Assembly: GCA_934177795.1 (NCBI GenBank)
Contig: CAKPPS010000004.1
Location: forward strand, 1-64,000
DNA: 64,000 nucleotides
Direction: 5' to 3'
DNA from: an uncultured Clostridia bacterium
GTDB taxonomy: Bacteria > Bacillota > Clostridia > TANB77 > CAG-508
Positions 17,035 through 26,784 of this stretch are shown one piece after another. Made by a program: the position numbers and the translations under genes. A model generated the notes under the pieces. That model saw only the letters and a program-made list of their open reading frames with translations, did no database searches and was not told the DNA's origin. How positions within the stretch are numbered: position 1 is the first letter of the stretch; every line of letters starts with the position of its first letter.

Positions 17035-17853
17035 TTACGCACTTTTTAATTCCAAACGTAATTTATCTGCAATCATTGCTATAAATTCTGAATTAGTTGG
17101 CTTTCCTTTTGCAGCTGAAATTGTATATCCGAATATTTTCTCTACAACTTCTTCTTGTCCTCTTCCCCATGCTACCTCTATTGCATGACGTATAGCACGT
17201 TCAACACGACTTGGTGTTGTATTAAATTTATGTGCTATTTGTGGATACAAACTTTTAGTTATTTGATTTATTACGTCAATATCATTTACTACCATCATTA
17301 TTGCTTCTCTTAAATATTGATATCCCTTAATATGTGCTGGTACACCAACTTCATGAATAATATTTGTCACTAATGCCTCTAAATTATCCTCACTTTTATT
17401 TTTATCTGGTGAGATTTCAATATACTGTGGTCTACTATCTCTACTAATAAAGTTATTATTATTTTCTGCTGGTTTATAATATTTAAATTCTCTTATCCTT
17501 TGGATTAAAACCTCTATATCGAAAGGTTTTACAACATAATATTGTGCTCCTAATTCTATAGCTTTTTGAGTTACTTTATCTTGACCAACAGCTGATAGCA
17601 TAATACATATTGGTTTTTTTGGTATTCTTATTTTATTTAAATTTTCTAAAACTCCTAATCCATCTAAATGTGGCATTATTACATCTAATAATATTACATC
17701 AGGTACTGTATTAGTAATAATATCTATTACCTCTGTACCATCTTTCGCTTTAGCTATTACTTCCATATCACTTTGTGCATCTATATATGATGCTAAAGTT
17801 TGACTAAATTCTTGATTGTCATCAGCAATTAACACTGTAATCTTATCCTTCAT
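17035..17853 (-). CDS. spo0A: Sporulation master regulator Spo0A
   Basis: 272 residues. An N-terminal receiver domain has the acidic pocket (ADDNQ), the phospho-acceptor Asp in [13 protein letters not shown] and the KPFD lysine. The C-terminal DNA-binding domain carries the hallmark [18 protein letters not shown] recognition helix. Phosphorylated Spo0A binds 0A boxes to start sporulation. GGAGGAAC before ATG supports the start. It is the clearest sign that the organism forms spores. Confidence 0.97.
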   Translation of the reverse strand: MKDKITVLIADDNQEFSQTLASYIDAQSDMEVIAKAKDGTEVIDIITNTVPDVILLDVIMPHLDGLGVLENLNKIRIPKKPICIMLSAVGQDKVTQKAIELGAQYYVVKPFDIEVLIQRIREFKYYKPAENNNNFISRDSRPQYIEISPDKNKSEDNLEALVTNIIHEVGVPAHIKGYQYLREAIMMVVNDIDVINQITKSLYPQIAHKFNTTPSRVERAIRHAIEVAWGRGQEEVVEKIFGYTISAAKGKPTNSEFIAMIADKLRLELKSA

Positions 17854-17954
17854 TTGTTCCTCCTATAATTCAAATTGTAAATTTCTTACATTTTGAATTA
17901 TATACTTTTTTTCAGTAATATACTATAAATTTTCTCTCTTATTTTACAAAACTT

Positions 17955-18584
17955 TCATTTTTTTATACTTTTCTCTATATATTTTTTAGATAAATATTTT
18001 AAATTCACTAAATTAATATTTTTTAATTCATAATCTTTTAAAATTTTATCTTTTAATTCTTCTTCTAATTCTATTTCACATACAATTTTTTCTGTGTAAT
18101 TATATTTTACTATGTTTATATTATTATTTTTACAGTAATACTTAAATTTTTCAAACTGATTATATTCTATTTCTGCAAGATATTTTACTCCTATTTTTAT
18201 TTCTAGTAGATTATTACCTTCTATTGTATTTATCAAACTATCTGAGTATGCCCTTACCAATCCCCCAGTACCTAACAATATTCCACCAAAATATCTTGTA
18301 ACAACTATAAGTATATTTACTAAATTATTTTTTTGTAAGATATTTAACATAGGCTGACCTGCTGTTCCTGATGGTTCTCCATCATCACTAAATCTTTCTA
18401 CTACTTTATCATCTTCTAAGACTCTATATGCAATACAATTATGCCTGGCATCATAAAATCTTCTTTTTAATTTTTTTATTTCTTCTTCTGCTTCCTTTTG
18501 TGTAGATACTTTGATAAAATTTGCAATGAATTTAGACTTTTTTATTACCAGTGTTTTTTCTATGTTCTCTTCAATTGTAAACAT
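17955..18584 (-). CDS. YigZ/IMPACT-family protein
   Basis: 209 residues. The conserved core includes KSKFIANFIKVST, DARHNCIAYRV, FSDDGEPSGTAGQPML and VVTRYFGGILLGTGGLVRAYSD, followed by a C-terminal ferredoxin-like domain. The family is widespread; the exact role in bacteria is unclear, although eukaryotic IMPACT acts in translation control. It lies 30 nt after the flavoprotein gene upstream on the same strand, so co-transcription is likely. Confidence 0.9.
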   Translation of the reverse strand: MFTIEENIEKTLVIKKSKFIANFIKVSTQKEAEEEIKKLKRRFYDARHNCIAYRVLEDDKVVERFSDDGEPSGTAGQPMLNILQKNNLVNILIVVTRYFGGILLGTGGLVRAYSDSLINTIEGNNLLEIKIGVKYLAEIEYNQFEKFKYYCKNNNINIVKYNYTEKIVCEIELEEELKDKILKDYELKNINLVNLKYLSKKYIEKSIKK

Positions 18585-18614
18585 AAATTTTTCCTTTCTA
18601 AAACCTAATATAAA

Positions 18615-19884
18615 TTATTTTATATTTTCACTTCCTGCTACAAATCCCGTAGAATACGCTATTTGTAAATTAAAACCTCCTGTATAACTGTCAACATCAA
18701 TAATTTCTCCTGCAAAATATAACCCTTTTACTTTTTTTGATTCCATTGTTTTAGGATTTATTTCTTTTATGTTTATACCACCACTTGTTATTATTGCTTC
18801 TTCTATTGGTCTAAAATCTCTTATTGTCATTTCAAAATTTTTTATAATTGTTATTAGATTTTCTCTTTCTTTTCGTGTAATCTCATTTACTTGCTTTGCT
18901 GGATTAATTTCACTTCTATTAATTATTATTGGAATTAACTTTTGCGGTAATAATTTATTCAAACTATTTTTATATTGTTTATTTTTTAATTCGCCAAAAT
19001 CTCTTAAAATTCTATCATTTAGTTTTTGAGCATCTAATGCTGGTTTTAAATCTATTTTTAAGACGATATTTTTTTCATTAAATAATTCCTGTATGTTTTT
19101 ATATCTGCCCAGATGTGCAGATGCACTTAAAATAATAGGTCCTGAAACTCCAAAATGTGTAAAAATCATTTCACCAAAATCTTCATAGATTTTTTTATTT
19201 TTTCTTTTATCTTCTATACTTATTCTTATATTCTTTAAACTTAATCCTTGCAATTCTAAACATTCTTTTTTATCATAGCATTCTAATGGAACCAGTGAAG
19301 GTTTTATTGGTGTTATTTTATGTCCTAATTTTTCAGCTAATATATATCCATCACCTGTAGAACCTGTTAATGGATAGCTTTTTCCACCTGTTGCTAAAAT
19401 AATTTTATCGGCTTGTATAGTTTCTTTATTTGTTTTTACTCCACATATTTTTATTTCATTTTCATACTCTTTTGTCAATATCTCTTTAACAACAGTATTA
19501 TATTTTACTTGAATATTTAACTTTTTTATTCTATTTACAAAACATCTCACAACATCTATAGATTTGTCTGTTACTGGAAAAATTCTATTTCCTCTTTCTT
19601 CTTTAACTTCTAACCCTTCTTGTTTTAAAAATTCAATAATATCAGTGTTGGTATATTTTTGGTATACACTATATAAAAACATTCCATTTCCTGGTGTGTT
19701 ATTAATAAATTCTTCCATGCTTAAAGAAGATGTAATATTACACCTTCCTTTTCCTGTTATTAATAATTTTTTTCCAAGGAAACTATTTTTTTCTATTAAG
19801 CATACTTCATCCCCATTATTTTTTGCTGTAATTGCCGCCATCATTCCTGCTGGTCCTCCGACCTATCACTACTACTTTTTTCAA
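18615..19884 (-). CDS. BaiN/HI0933-family flavoprotein, +1 frameshift at CGG
   Basis: Without a frame change the protein begins MMAAITAKNN and lacks the FAD-binding start. Upstream, TTG 19884 follows AAAGGAT by 7 nt and opens LKKVVVIG; the next zero-frame codon is CGG (19860-19858). Skipping its C gives GGGPAGMMAAITAKNNGDEVCLIEK, a complete dinucleotide-binding motif joined to the rest (422 residues in all). The C-terminal YFAGEIIDVDSYTGGFNLQIAYSTG is typical of the family. These are FAD enzymes of uncertain substrate, related to BaiN. The zero frame would stop 14 codons after CGG. Confidence 0.88.
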
Positions 19885-19907
19885 TTTTTTATCCTTTCAA
19901 TTATTAT

Positions 19908-21143
19908 TTATATTCCCATCTGCTCTATAGCTTTTAGTATTCCATATTTACCATAATCATAAGTTAATCCTCCTTGCATATATGCAATATATGGTTCTCT
20001 TATCGGTCCATCACAGCTAAGTTCAATTGTTGAACCTTCAGTAAATGTTCCTGCTGCCATTATTACTTCATCATCATATCCTCCCATCGGACTTGGTTCT
20101 GGTATTACTTGTGAATCTATAGGTGAACCCTTTTGGATTCCTTGACAAAATTTTATTAATTTTTCCTTTGTTCCTAAGTGTATTGTTTGCACAATATCTG
20201 CTCTAGGTTCACTAAACTTTGGTTCTACTTCATATCCTAATTCTTCTAGTATTGCACTTGCAAATATTGCTGTTTTTACACTACTTGCAACTACTTCTGG
20301 TGCAAAAAATAACCCTTTTAACAAATTAGTATTTTGATTTAAAGATGGTCCTATTTCTTTTCCTATTCCTGGTGCTGTTAATCTTTCTGCACATAACTTT
20401 ATTAAACTTGCTTTTCCAACGATATATGCCCCACTTGTCGCTATTCCAGCTCCTAAATTTTTCATTAATGACCCTACAACTATATCTGCTCCAACTTCTG
20501 TTGGTTCTTTTTCTTGAACAAATTCCCCATAACAATTATCTACCATTATAATTACTTCTTTATTTACTTTTCTTATTGCTGTAATTACTTTTTCTATCTT
20601 TTCTATAGTTAAACTTTTTCTAGTTGAATATCCTCTTGACCTTTGTATTTCAACTAATTTAACATCTTTTTTTTCTAATCTTTTTTGTATTTTTTCTATG
20701 TTAAAATCATTATTTTCTAAATCTATTTGCTCATATTTTATTCCATAAGATTTTAAAGAACTATCACTTTTTTGTTTTCCAATACCTATAACTGTTTGCA
20801 ATGTATCGTAAGGTGCCCCTGTTATACTAAGCATAGTATCATTAGGACGTAATATAGCAGATAGTGTAATTGCTAAAGCATGAGTTCCAGAAATAAATTG
20901 TGCTCTTACTAAACTATCTTCTGCTTTAAATATTCTTGCATATATTTCCTCAATTTTATTTCTTCCAACTTCGTCTATTCCATACCCTGTTGAAGTAGCT
21001 AAATGCATTTCTTGTAAATTACTTTCTTGAAACGCTTGAATTACTTTCAAACTATTTTTATTTTTTATTTTATCTATTTCTTTAAATTGAGGTTCTATTT
21101 TTTTCTCTATTTTTTTTACTAAATCTATTAATTTTTCGTTCAT
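19908..21143 (-). CDS. PLP enzyme, aluminium-resistance/methionine gamma-lyase-like (YnbB)
   Basis: 411 residues. A fold-type I PLP protein with ATSTGYGIDEVGR, QFISGTHALAI, MVDNCYGEF and the GSLMKNLGAG lysine segment, then PSPMGGYDDEVIMAAGTF near the end. This family is annotated as aluminium resistance protein or methionine gamma-lyase-related and its physiological reaction is not settled. In many Firmicutes it lies near glnA/hfq; here the flavoprotein gene follows after about 23 nt. The frame is intact. Confidence 0.9.
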   Translation of the reverse strand: MNEKLIDLVKKIEKKIEPQFKEIDKIKNKNSLKVIQAFQESNLQEMHLATSTGYGIDEVGRNKIEEIYARIFKAEDSLVRAQFISGTHALAITLSAILRPNDTMLSITGAPYDTLQTVIGIGKQKSDSSLKSYGIKYEQIDLENNDFNIEKIQKRLEKKDVKLVEIQRSRGYSTRKSLTIEKIEKVITAIRKVNKEVIIMVDNCYGEFVQEKEPTEVGADIVVGSLMKNLGAGIATSGAYIVGKASLIKLCAERLTAPGIGKEIGPSLNQNTNLLKGLFFAPEVVASSVKTAIFASAILEELGYEVEPKFSEPRADIVQTIHLGTKEKLIKFCQGIQKGSPIDSQVIPEPSPMGGYDDEVIMAAGTFTEGSTIELSCDGPIREPYIAYMQGGLTYDYGKYGILKAIEQMGI

Positions 21144-21327
21144 TTTTTACCTTCCTATTTTATTATTAAATAATTTATAATATTTCATATTTATATTATC
21201 ATTTTTGTGCTCTCTTTTCAATATTTTTTTCAATGTATGTGTGACATATCTATTTTAACCTATAATCAATTAATATTCCACTAAATCTATTACCAAATAA
21301 TATTTTCTTCTAATTTCCTCTATTATA

Positions 21328-21372
21328 AAAAAAAAGACTAAAATAACTGATTTTTTCAATTATTATAGTCCC
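21328..21372 (-). terminator. Terminator of the rpsF-ssb-rpsR operon
   Basis: GACTATAATAATTGA/TCAGTTATTTTAGTC with a T8 tract on the minus strand, just beyond the rpsR stop. Confidence 0.85.
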
Positions 21373-21380
21373 TTAATAAA

Positions 21381-21659
21381 TTATTTTTGTGCATAAGGTA
21401 ATAATGCAATGTGTCTTGCTCTTTTTATAGCTAATGTAATATCTCTTTGATGTTTAGCACACATTCCTGTAGTTCTTCTTGGTAATATTTTTCCTTTATC
21501 ACTAATAAATTTTTTTAATTGTTCTGGATTTTTATAATCTAATTCAAAGTTTTTATCACTGCATAATAAGCAAACTTTCTTTCTTTGTTTTCTAAATCTT
21601 GGATTATAATCATCGTCATAATTTTTATTATTTCTTTTATTTTGTTTTTTATCTGCCAT
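21381..21659 (-). CDS. rpsR: 30S ribosomal protein S18
   Basis: 92 residues with a charged N-terminal extension. The core [29 protein letters not shown] and [21 protein letters not shown] is unmistakable; the Cys residues (CLLC and MCAKH) suggest a zinc-binding form. S18 pairs with S6 on the platform of the 30S subunit. Last gene of rpsF-ssb-rpsR. Confidence 0.97.
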   Translation of the reverse strand: MADKKQNKRNNKNYDDDYNPRFRKQRKKVCLLCSDKNFELDYKNPEQLKKFISDKGKILPRRTTGMCAKHQRDITLAIKRARHIALLPYAQK

Positions 21660-21683
21660 TTTCTATTTTTTCCTCCTCACTGA

Positions 21684-22124
21684 CTAGAATGGTAAGTCAT
21701 CACTTGAAGACATTTCAAAGTCTGAGCCCATATTTCCAGGTGCAGTATTACCAAATGTATTTTCAAATGTATTATTATTTGATGCATCTGATTCTCTTTT
21801 GCTATCTGCGAAATATGCTTCCTCTGCTACAACTTCTGTAACATAGTGTTTTTGTCCTTGGTCATCATCCCAAGTTCTTGTTTGAATTCTTCCAATAACA
21901 CCTACTTGTTGACCTTTCTTAAAGTATTTACTACAAAATTCACCTAGTTTACTCCATGCAACAATATTAATAAAATCTGCCTGTCTTTCTTCTCCTTGTC
22001 TTACAAATCTTCTATTAACTGCCAAACTAAATGAAGAAACTAATGTATTGTTCGTTTGTGTATATCTTGTTTCTGGATCTCTTGTTAATCTTCCCATTAA
22101 TATTACTTTGTTCATTTTTTTCAC
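21684..22124 (-). CDS. ssb: Single-stranded DNA-binding protein
   Basis: 146 residues. OB-fold N-terminal domain (NKVILMGRLTRDPETRYTQ, FSLAVNRRF, DFINIVAWSKLGEFCSKYFKKGQ), a flexible Ser/Asn-rich linker and the acidic tip DDLPF, which binds partner proteins. Its place between rpsF and rpsR is the standard Firmicutes arrangement. Confidence 0.97.
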   Translation of the reverse strand: MKKMNKVILMGRLTRDPETRYTQTNNTLVSSFSLAVNRRFVRQGEERQADFINIVAWSKLGEFCSKYFKKGQQVGVIGRIQTRTWDDDQGQKHYVTEVVAEEAYFADSKRESDASNNNTFENTFGNTAPGNMGSDFEMSSSDDLPF

Positions 22125-22169
22125 CTTTCTTTACTTTAAATAAAGGCCCCTTCTTTATTTAATTTCTAA

Positions 22170-22454
22170 TTATTTTTCTTTTCTTACTGTAATAAATTTC
22201 ATAACGTCATCTGTAATTCTATAAACTCTTTCAAGTTCACTAATTAATTCTGGTTTTGCTTCAAAATTGAATAACATATATGTAGCTTCTTTACATTTTT
22301 TAATTTCATAAGCTAATCTTTTTTTACCCATGTTTTCAACTGATTCAACTTTTCCATTTTCATTGATTAATCCTGTGAATTTTTCTTCTAATGCTTTTAA
22401 ACCTGCTTCATCAACATTTGGATTAACAATTATTATACTTTCATATTTGTTCAT
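22170..22454 (-). CDS. rpsF: 30S ribosomal protein S6
   Basis: 94 residues: MNKYESIIIVNPNVDEAGL, NMGKKRLAYEIKKCKEATYMLFNFEA and VYRITDDVMKFITVRKE match S6. The gene starts the rpsF-ssb-rpsR operon; GGAGGTG precedes the ATG. A leader of about 100 nt lies upstream and may hold the S6:S18 autoregulatory site known in other bacteria, but I could not identify it with confidence. Confidence 0.97.
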   Translation of the reverse strand: MNKYESIIIVNPNVDEAGLKALEEKFTGLINENGKVESVENMGKKRLAYEIKKCKEATYMLFNFEAKPELISELERVYRITDDVMKFITVRKEK

Positions 22455-22590
22455 TACTTTTCACCTCCATTTGGATTTATAACCTACATTTTCTGTAAGT
22501 ATAGAGAATAAAACTTATTATTTTATTCTTTTTGCTTTTTAGCATAGCTATTTTATCACATTTTTCTAACTATTGCAAGGAAAAATTGAA

Positions 22591-25203
22591 TTATTTATGA
22601 ATAACCGATGATATAGCAGATGTATTGATATTTTTTATATTGACTTTTTTTATATCTATTCTATTTACCAACTTTTGCAATTCCATAAATGGGATTGGTA
22701 AAATAGAAATTATACATGTTATTATCCATTGTTTCATACTTAAATTTGTCAATTCAAAAACATTTGCAAATGCTGGAATTATAGCAACTATAACTTGTAT
22801 GAATGTACCTATTATAAAACTTCCTATTAGATATTTATTTTCTAATATCCCTACTTTAAATATTGATTTTTCACTTTTTATATTGAAACTGTGAATAAGT
22901 TCTAGCATTCCCATACTTATAAACGCCATTGTTCTACCTACTTCTAAGCCATAATATTTATTTCCTATACTAAATGCTATTAAAGTTAACATCCCTATCA
23001 TAATTCCTTCTAATATTATTTTTCCCCATAGTCCATCAGCAAATACTCCTTTTTTAGCATCTATTGGTTTTCTTTCCATAATATCTTTTTCCGGTGGCTC
23101 TAGCCCTATTGCAATAGCTGGCAAAGAATCTGTAACTAAATTAATCCACAATAATTGAATTGCTAATAATGGAGATTTTAACCCTAATACTAATCCCATA
23201 AAAATTGTTACTATTTCTCCTATATTTGTTGCTATTAAAAAATGTATTGCTTTCCTAATATTATCATAAATATTTCTTCCTTGTTTTACAGCTTCAACAA
23301 TGGTTACAAAATTATCATCAACTAAAATCATATCTGAAGCATTTTTAGCTACATCTGTTCCACCTTTTCCCATTGCAATTCCTATATCTGCACTCTTTAA
23401 TGCTGGGCTATCATTAACTCCATCTCCAGTCATTGCTACTACAGCTCCTCTTTTCTGCCATGCTTTTACTATTCTTACCTTATGTTCTGGTGTTACTCTT
23501 GCAAATACTGAAAATTCTTCTATTTCTTTTTCTAATGTGTTTTGATTTATTTTATCTAATTCCTTACCTGTTATAGCTCTATCATTTTTTTCTAGTATTC
23601 CTATTTTTTCCGCTATAGCCTTTGCTGTTGCAATATGGTCCCCTGTTATCATTACAGTTTTTATTCCCGCTTTTTTACAAGTTTGTACAGCTTCTTTTAC
23701 GCCTTCTCTTGGTGGGTCTATCATTCCTATTAATCCAACAAAATTCAAATTATTTTCTATTTCTTTACTATTAGGCTTGTTATCTATATCTTTATATGCT
23801 ATAGCAATTACCCTCAATGCTTTATTAGCCATTCTTTCATTTTCTTTTATAACTTTTTCCTTTGAAATTCCACTACATCGATTTAGCAATATATCTGGCG
23901 CACCTTTTGTAATTATTCTATACTTTCCATCTTTTAGTTTATGCACTGTTGTCATCATTTTTCTATTTGAGTCAAATGGTATTTCATCTATTCTAGGCAT
24001 TTCTTTATATAATTGGTTTTTGTCTTTTTTATTTTTATAAGCAATTTCTACAATTGCATTTTCTGTAGGCTCTCCTACTACCTCCACTTTTCCATTATTA
24101 GATTCTATTTTACTATCAGTACACATTGTAGCTAACTCCATAGCAAAATTTGGATTTTCTGCTTTTATTTCTACAACCTTCATCTTATTTTGTGTTAAAG
24201 TTCCTGTTTTATCTGAACATATTACACTACTACTTCCTAAAGTCTCTACTGCAGGTAATTTTCGTACTATACTATTTTTCTTAGACATTTTTGTTACTCC
24301 TATTGATAACATGATTGTTACAATAGCTGGTAATCCTTCTGGTATTGCCGCTACAGCTAATCCTACTGATGTCATGAACATTTCCATTGGTGGTATTTTC
24401 TTTATTATTCCAATTATAAATATGACTAAACATATTAATAAACATACTAATCCCAATATTTTTCCTACTTGATTTAACTTCTTTTGAATCGGAGTTTCTG
24501 GAGATTCATTTTGTATAATCATATTTGCTATTTTTCCTACTTTAGTATCCATCCCAACATTAGTAACAACTGCTTTTGCATGTCCATTTACAATAGTACT
24601 TCCCATAAATAGCATATTAAATATGTCACCTAGTGTTTTATTCTTTTCACATATTCCTTCAGAAGATTTTTCAACTGGTATTGTTTCTCCTGTCAAACTT
24701 GATTCTTCTGCTTTTAAGTTATAACTTTCTAAAATCCTACAATCTGCTGGCACACTATTTCCAGTTTCCAGTATTATTAAATCCCCTACTACGAGCTCAC
24801 TTGAATTAATCTGTATTTCTTTATTTTCTCTTATTACTCTTGTTTTTTGTGGAGTCATCTTTTTTAAACTTTCAATAGATTTTTCTGCTTTTGCTTCTTG
24901 CAGTACTCCCATTATTGCATTTAATACTACAATTGCTATTATAATTATTGAGTCAATATAGTCATTTTGCCCTTGATAATAAGAAATTCCAGCAGAAACT
25001 ATTGATGCCATAATTAAAATTATTATCATAAAATCATTAAATTGTTTTAAAAACTTAATAATAATTCCTTCTTTTTTATTATTATCCAGTTCATTTTTTC
25101 CATATTTTTCTCTTCTTGTTATAATTTCACTGTCTTTTAAGCCTTTTTTTAAATCTGTATGTAATTTCTCTTTAACTTCTTCTTTACTTAAAGTTTCCCA
25201 CAT
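22591..25203 (-). CDS. Calcium-type P-type ATPase
   Basis: 870 residues with ten membrane segments. Visible are the actuator motif SSLTGETIPVEK, the TM4 ion site VAAIPEGLPAIV, the phosphorylation motif CSDKTGTLTQNKM (Asp near residue 330) and the hinge MTGDGVNDSPALKSADIGIAMG. The N-terminus WETLSKEEV and PEGLP match the SERCA/PMR1-like bacterial Ca2+ pumps, which export Ca2+ (or Mn2+) from the cytoplasm. AAAGGAG before ATG supports the start. No partner gene is adjacent on the same strand. Confidence 0.93.
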   Translation of the reverse strand: MWETLSKEEVKEKLHTDLKKGLKDSEIITRREKYGKNELDNNKKEGIIIKFLKQFNDFMIIILIMASIVSAGISYYQGQNDYIDSIIIIAIVVLNAIMGVLQEAKAEKSIESLKKMTPQKTRVIRENKEIQINSSELVVGDLIILETGNSVPADCRILESYNLKAEESSLTGETIPVEKSSEGICEKNKTLGDIFNMLFMGSTIVNGHAKAVVTNVGMDTKVGKIANMIIQNESPETPIQKKLNQVGKILGLVCLLICLVIFIIGIIKKIPPMEMFMTSVGLAVAAIPEGLPAIVTIMLSIGVTKMSKKNSIVRKLPAVETLGSSSVICSDKTGTLTQNKMKVVEIKAENPNFAMELATMCTDSKIESNNGKVEVVGEPTENAIVEIAYKNKKDKNQLYKEMPRIDEIPFDSNRKMMTTVHKLKDGKYRIITKGAPDILLNRCSGISKEKVIKENERMANKALRVIAIAYKDIDNKPNSKEIENNLNFVGLIGMIDPPREGVKEAVQTCKKAGIKTVMITGDHIATAKAIAEKIGILEKNDRAITGKELDKINQNTLEKEIEEFSVFARVTPEHKVRIVKAWQKRGAVVAMTGDGVNDSPALKSADIGIAMGKGGTDVAKNASDMILVDDNFVTIVEAVKQGRNIYDNIRKAIHFLIATNIGEIVTIFMGLVLGLKSPLLAIQLLWINLVTDSLPAIAIGLEPPEKDIMERKPIDAKKGVFADGLWGKIILEGIMIGMLTLIAFSIGNKYYGLEVGRTMAFISMGMLELIHSFNIKSEKSIFKVGILENKYLIGSFIIGTFIQVIVAIIPAFANVFELTNLSMKQWIITCIISILPIPFMELQKLVNRIDIKKVNIKNINTSAISSVIHK

Positions 25204-25420
25204 ATAAATTCATCTCCTTTGTATTTTTTATAACTATGCATTTTCTAAAATATCAATTATTTATATTTTAGGTTTTCTTCTTGTCCATTTCTTTGTTAAT
25301 TATATTCATTAGTTATATATTTATTCTAACTTTATGAGCTAACATTTATTTATAATCCTTTATCTCTCAAGTGACATTTCTTTATGTAACCCATATTATA
25401 TATTATAGGAGGGAATACTA

Positions 25421-26071
25421 GTGTTATTAAATTACTTAATTTTAGCCATTTCCAGTAGTATAGATTCTTTAGGCATAGGCATTACTTATGGAATAAAAAA
25501 TACAAAAATAACTGTATTAGCCAGACTTATTTTATTTATAGTAGCATTTTTAGTATCTACTATTTCAATTTATTTTGGTAATTTATTAAAATTCATTATA
25601 CCAGATTTCTTTGTTAATTATATTGGTAGTATAATTTTAATTTTTATGGGATTTTTTATGTGTTTTCAATCTTTAACTTCTAAGAAAAAATGTAATTCTA
25701 CTCAAAATAATTTTCAAATACAAGAAACAGAAAAAATCTATTCTTTATTTATAAAATGTCTTGGTATAACCATAAAAATCATTAAAAATCCTAGTTCTTC
25801 TGATTTAAATAATTCTAATGTAATAGAGGCAAAAGAAGCTTTGTTCTTGAGTTTGGCTTTATCTCTTGATAGTTTTTGTATTGGTATTGGTTTTAGTATG
25901 ATAGATAATTTTTCCCTTATTTTTCCTTTAGCTATTAGTTTGTTTCAATTGTCTTTTTTAAGTCTAGGAAATTTTTGCGGAAAAAAAATTTATAAATTCA
26001 GTAAACTGCCTGATAATATTTGGTCTTTAATTTCTGGTATTTTGCTGATTTTAATTGGTATTATAAAATAA
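25421..26071 (+). CDS. ytaF: Sporulation membrane protein YtaF (MntP-like)
   Basis: 216 residues. GTG start, supported by GGAGGG seven to eight nt upstream. Six membrane segments arranged as two repeats, each starting with SxDS (ISSSIDSLGIGITYG and LALSLDSFCIGIGF), as in the MntP/YtaF family. The central loop is hydrophilic. MntP exports Mn2+; YtaF is a sporulation-associated relative of unknown transport. It is divergent from the P-type ATPase gene. Confidence 0.85.
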   Translation: MLLNYLILAISSSIDSLGIGITYGIKNTKITVLARLILFIVAFLVSTISIYFGNLLKFIIPDFFVNYIGSIILIFMGFFMCFQSLTSKKKCNSTQNNFQIQETEKIYSLFIKCLGITIKIIKNPSSSDLNNSNVIEAKEALFLSLALSLDSFCIGIGFSMIDNFSLIFPLAISLFQLSFLSLGNFCGKKIYKFSKLPDNIWSLISGILLILIGIIK

Positions 26072-26177
26072 TAATGTCATGGTAATTATAATTTTGTCTA
26101 ATATATAAATACCATTATAAAATTATAGTTTTAGCTTTTATGGTTCAAAAAATCTTAGAAGTGTAGGTTGACATAAG

Positions 26178-26206
26178 TTGACTTTTCCTCTAAGATTTGT
26201 TAAAAT
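26178..26206 (+). promoter_or_regulatory. Promoter of the 26236 gene, within an inverted repeat
   Basis: TTGACT (26178-26183) and TAAAAT (26201-26206) are 17 nt apart. The AAATCTTAGA/TCTAAGATTT inverted repeat (about 26149-26198) overlaps the spacer and could be an operator or a terminator for upstream transcription. Confidence 0.5.
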
Positions 26207-26235
26207 TAAACTATAAAATTTTAGGAGGTAGTAAT

Positions 26236-26718
26236 ATGTATTTTCATGAATTCGAAACTTGTCAACAAGATGCAATCAAGCGGTTAAATAATTGCTTTAA
26301 AACAAGCTGGGGGGTTATTAATGTGGGATTATTACATTTTCTTACATATTTAGAACCTTATTTCCCACATTATGACTGTAGTTACTTCTGGGCAACTTCT
26401 AAGTCTCCACAAGGATCTGGCAAACAACTTGATGAAATTCAATTATATATATATAATTTCAAAATTCATATCTATTGTTTCATGTCAGATCCAGGAATTG
26501 ATGATAAAATCATTATTTCTATAGGAGGGCTTTCAGAAGACGATTCTTTGGACCTTATAGATGCATTTTCTTTTGCACCTATAACTAACATTCCTAAGGA
26601 AATAATGGATGATTTTTCTTTAGAATCACTCCCTGAGAAACAGCCTGCATTTTTATTTTCAATAGATACATTGGATTTAATTGAACAATTAATCTTGGAA
26701 ATAAAAGACCATTTGTAA
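26236..26718 (+). CDS. Unknown 160-residue protein (lone gene with in-frame CGG)
   Basis: ATG 26236 follows GGAGGTAGTAAT; an upstream in-frame ATG at 26197 lies before the ribosome site and is rejected. The protein is soluble, begins MYFHEFETCQQDAIKR and is not recognised. Codon 16 is CGG (26281); a +1 shift there would meet a stop at once, so CGG must be read in frame for the protein to exist. Codon use (CTT, CTA, GGG, CCA mix) is less AT-biased than smc next door. It has its own promoter and terminator, suggesting an acquired single-gene unit. Confidence 0.68.
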   Translation: MYFHEFETCQQDAIKRLNNCFKTSWGVINVGLLHFLTYLEPYFPHYDCSYFWATSKSPQGSGKQLDEIQLYIYNFKIHIYCFMSDPGIDDKIIISIGGLSEDDSLDLIDAFSFAPITNIPKEIMDDFSLESLPEKQPAFLFSIDTLDLIEQLILEIKDHL

Positions 26719-26750
26719 CTTTTATATGAAAATTTGATATTTAATACCAC

Positions 26751-26778
26751 AAAGAGAGTCTAATATAGGCTCTCTTTT
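26751..26778. terminator. Bidirectional rho-independent terminator
   Basis: AAAGAGAG/CTCTCTTT stem between the convergent 26236 gene and smc. Confidence 0.8.
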
Positions 26779-26784
26779 GTTTTA

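Noticed and set aside
25204..25420. Manganese (yybP-ykoY) riboswitch between the P-type ATPase and ytaF
   Set aside because: Neighbouring genes made this worth checking, but the conserved core of that riboswitch could not be found on either strand.
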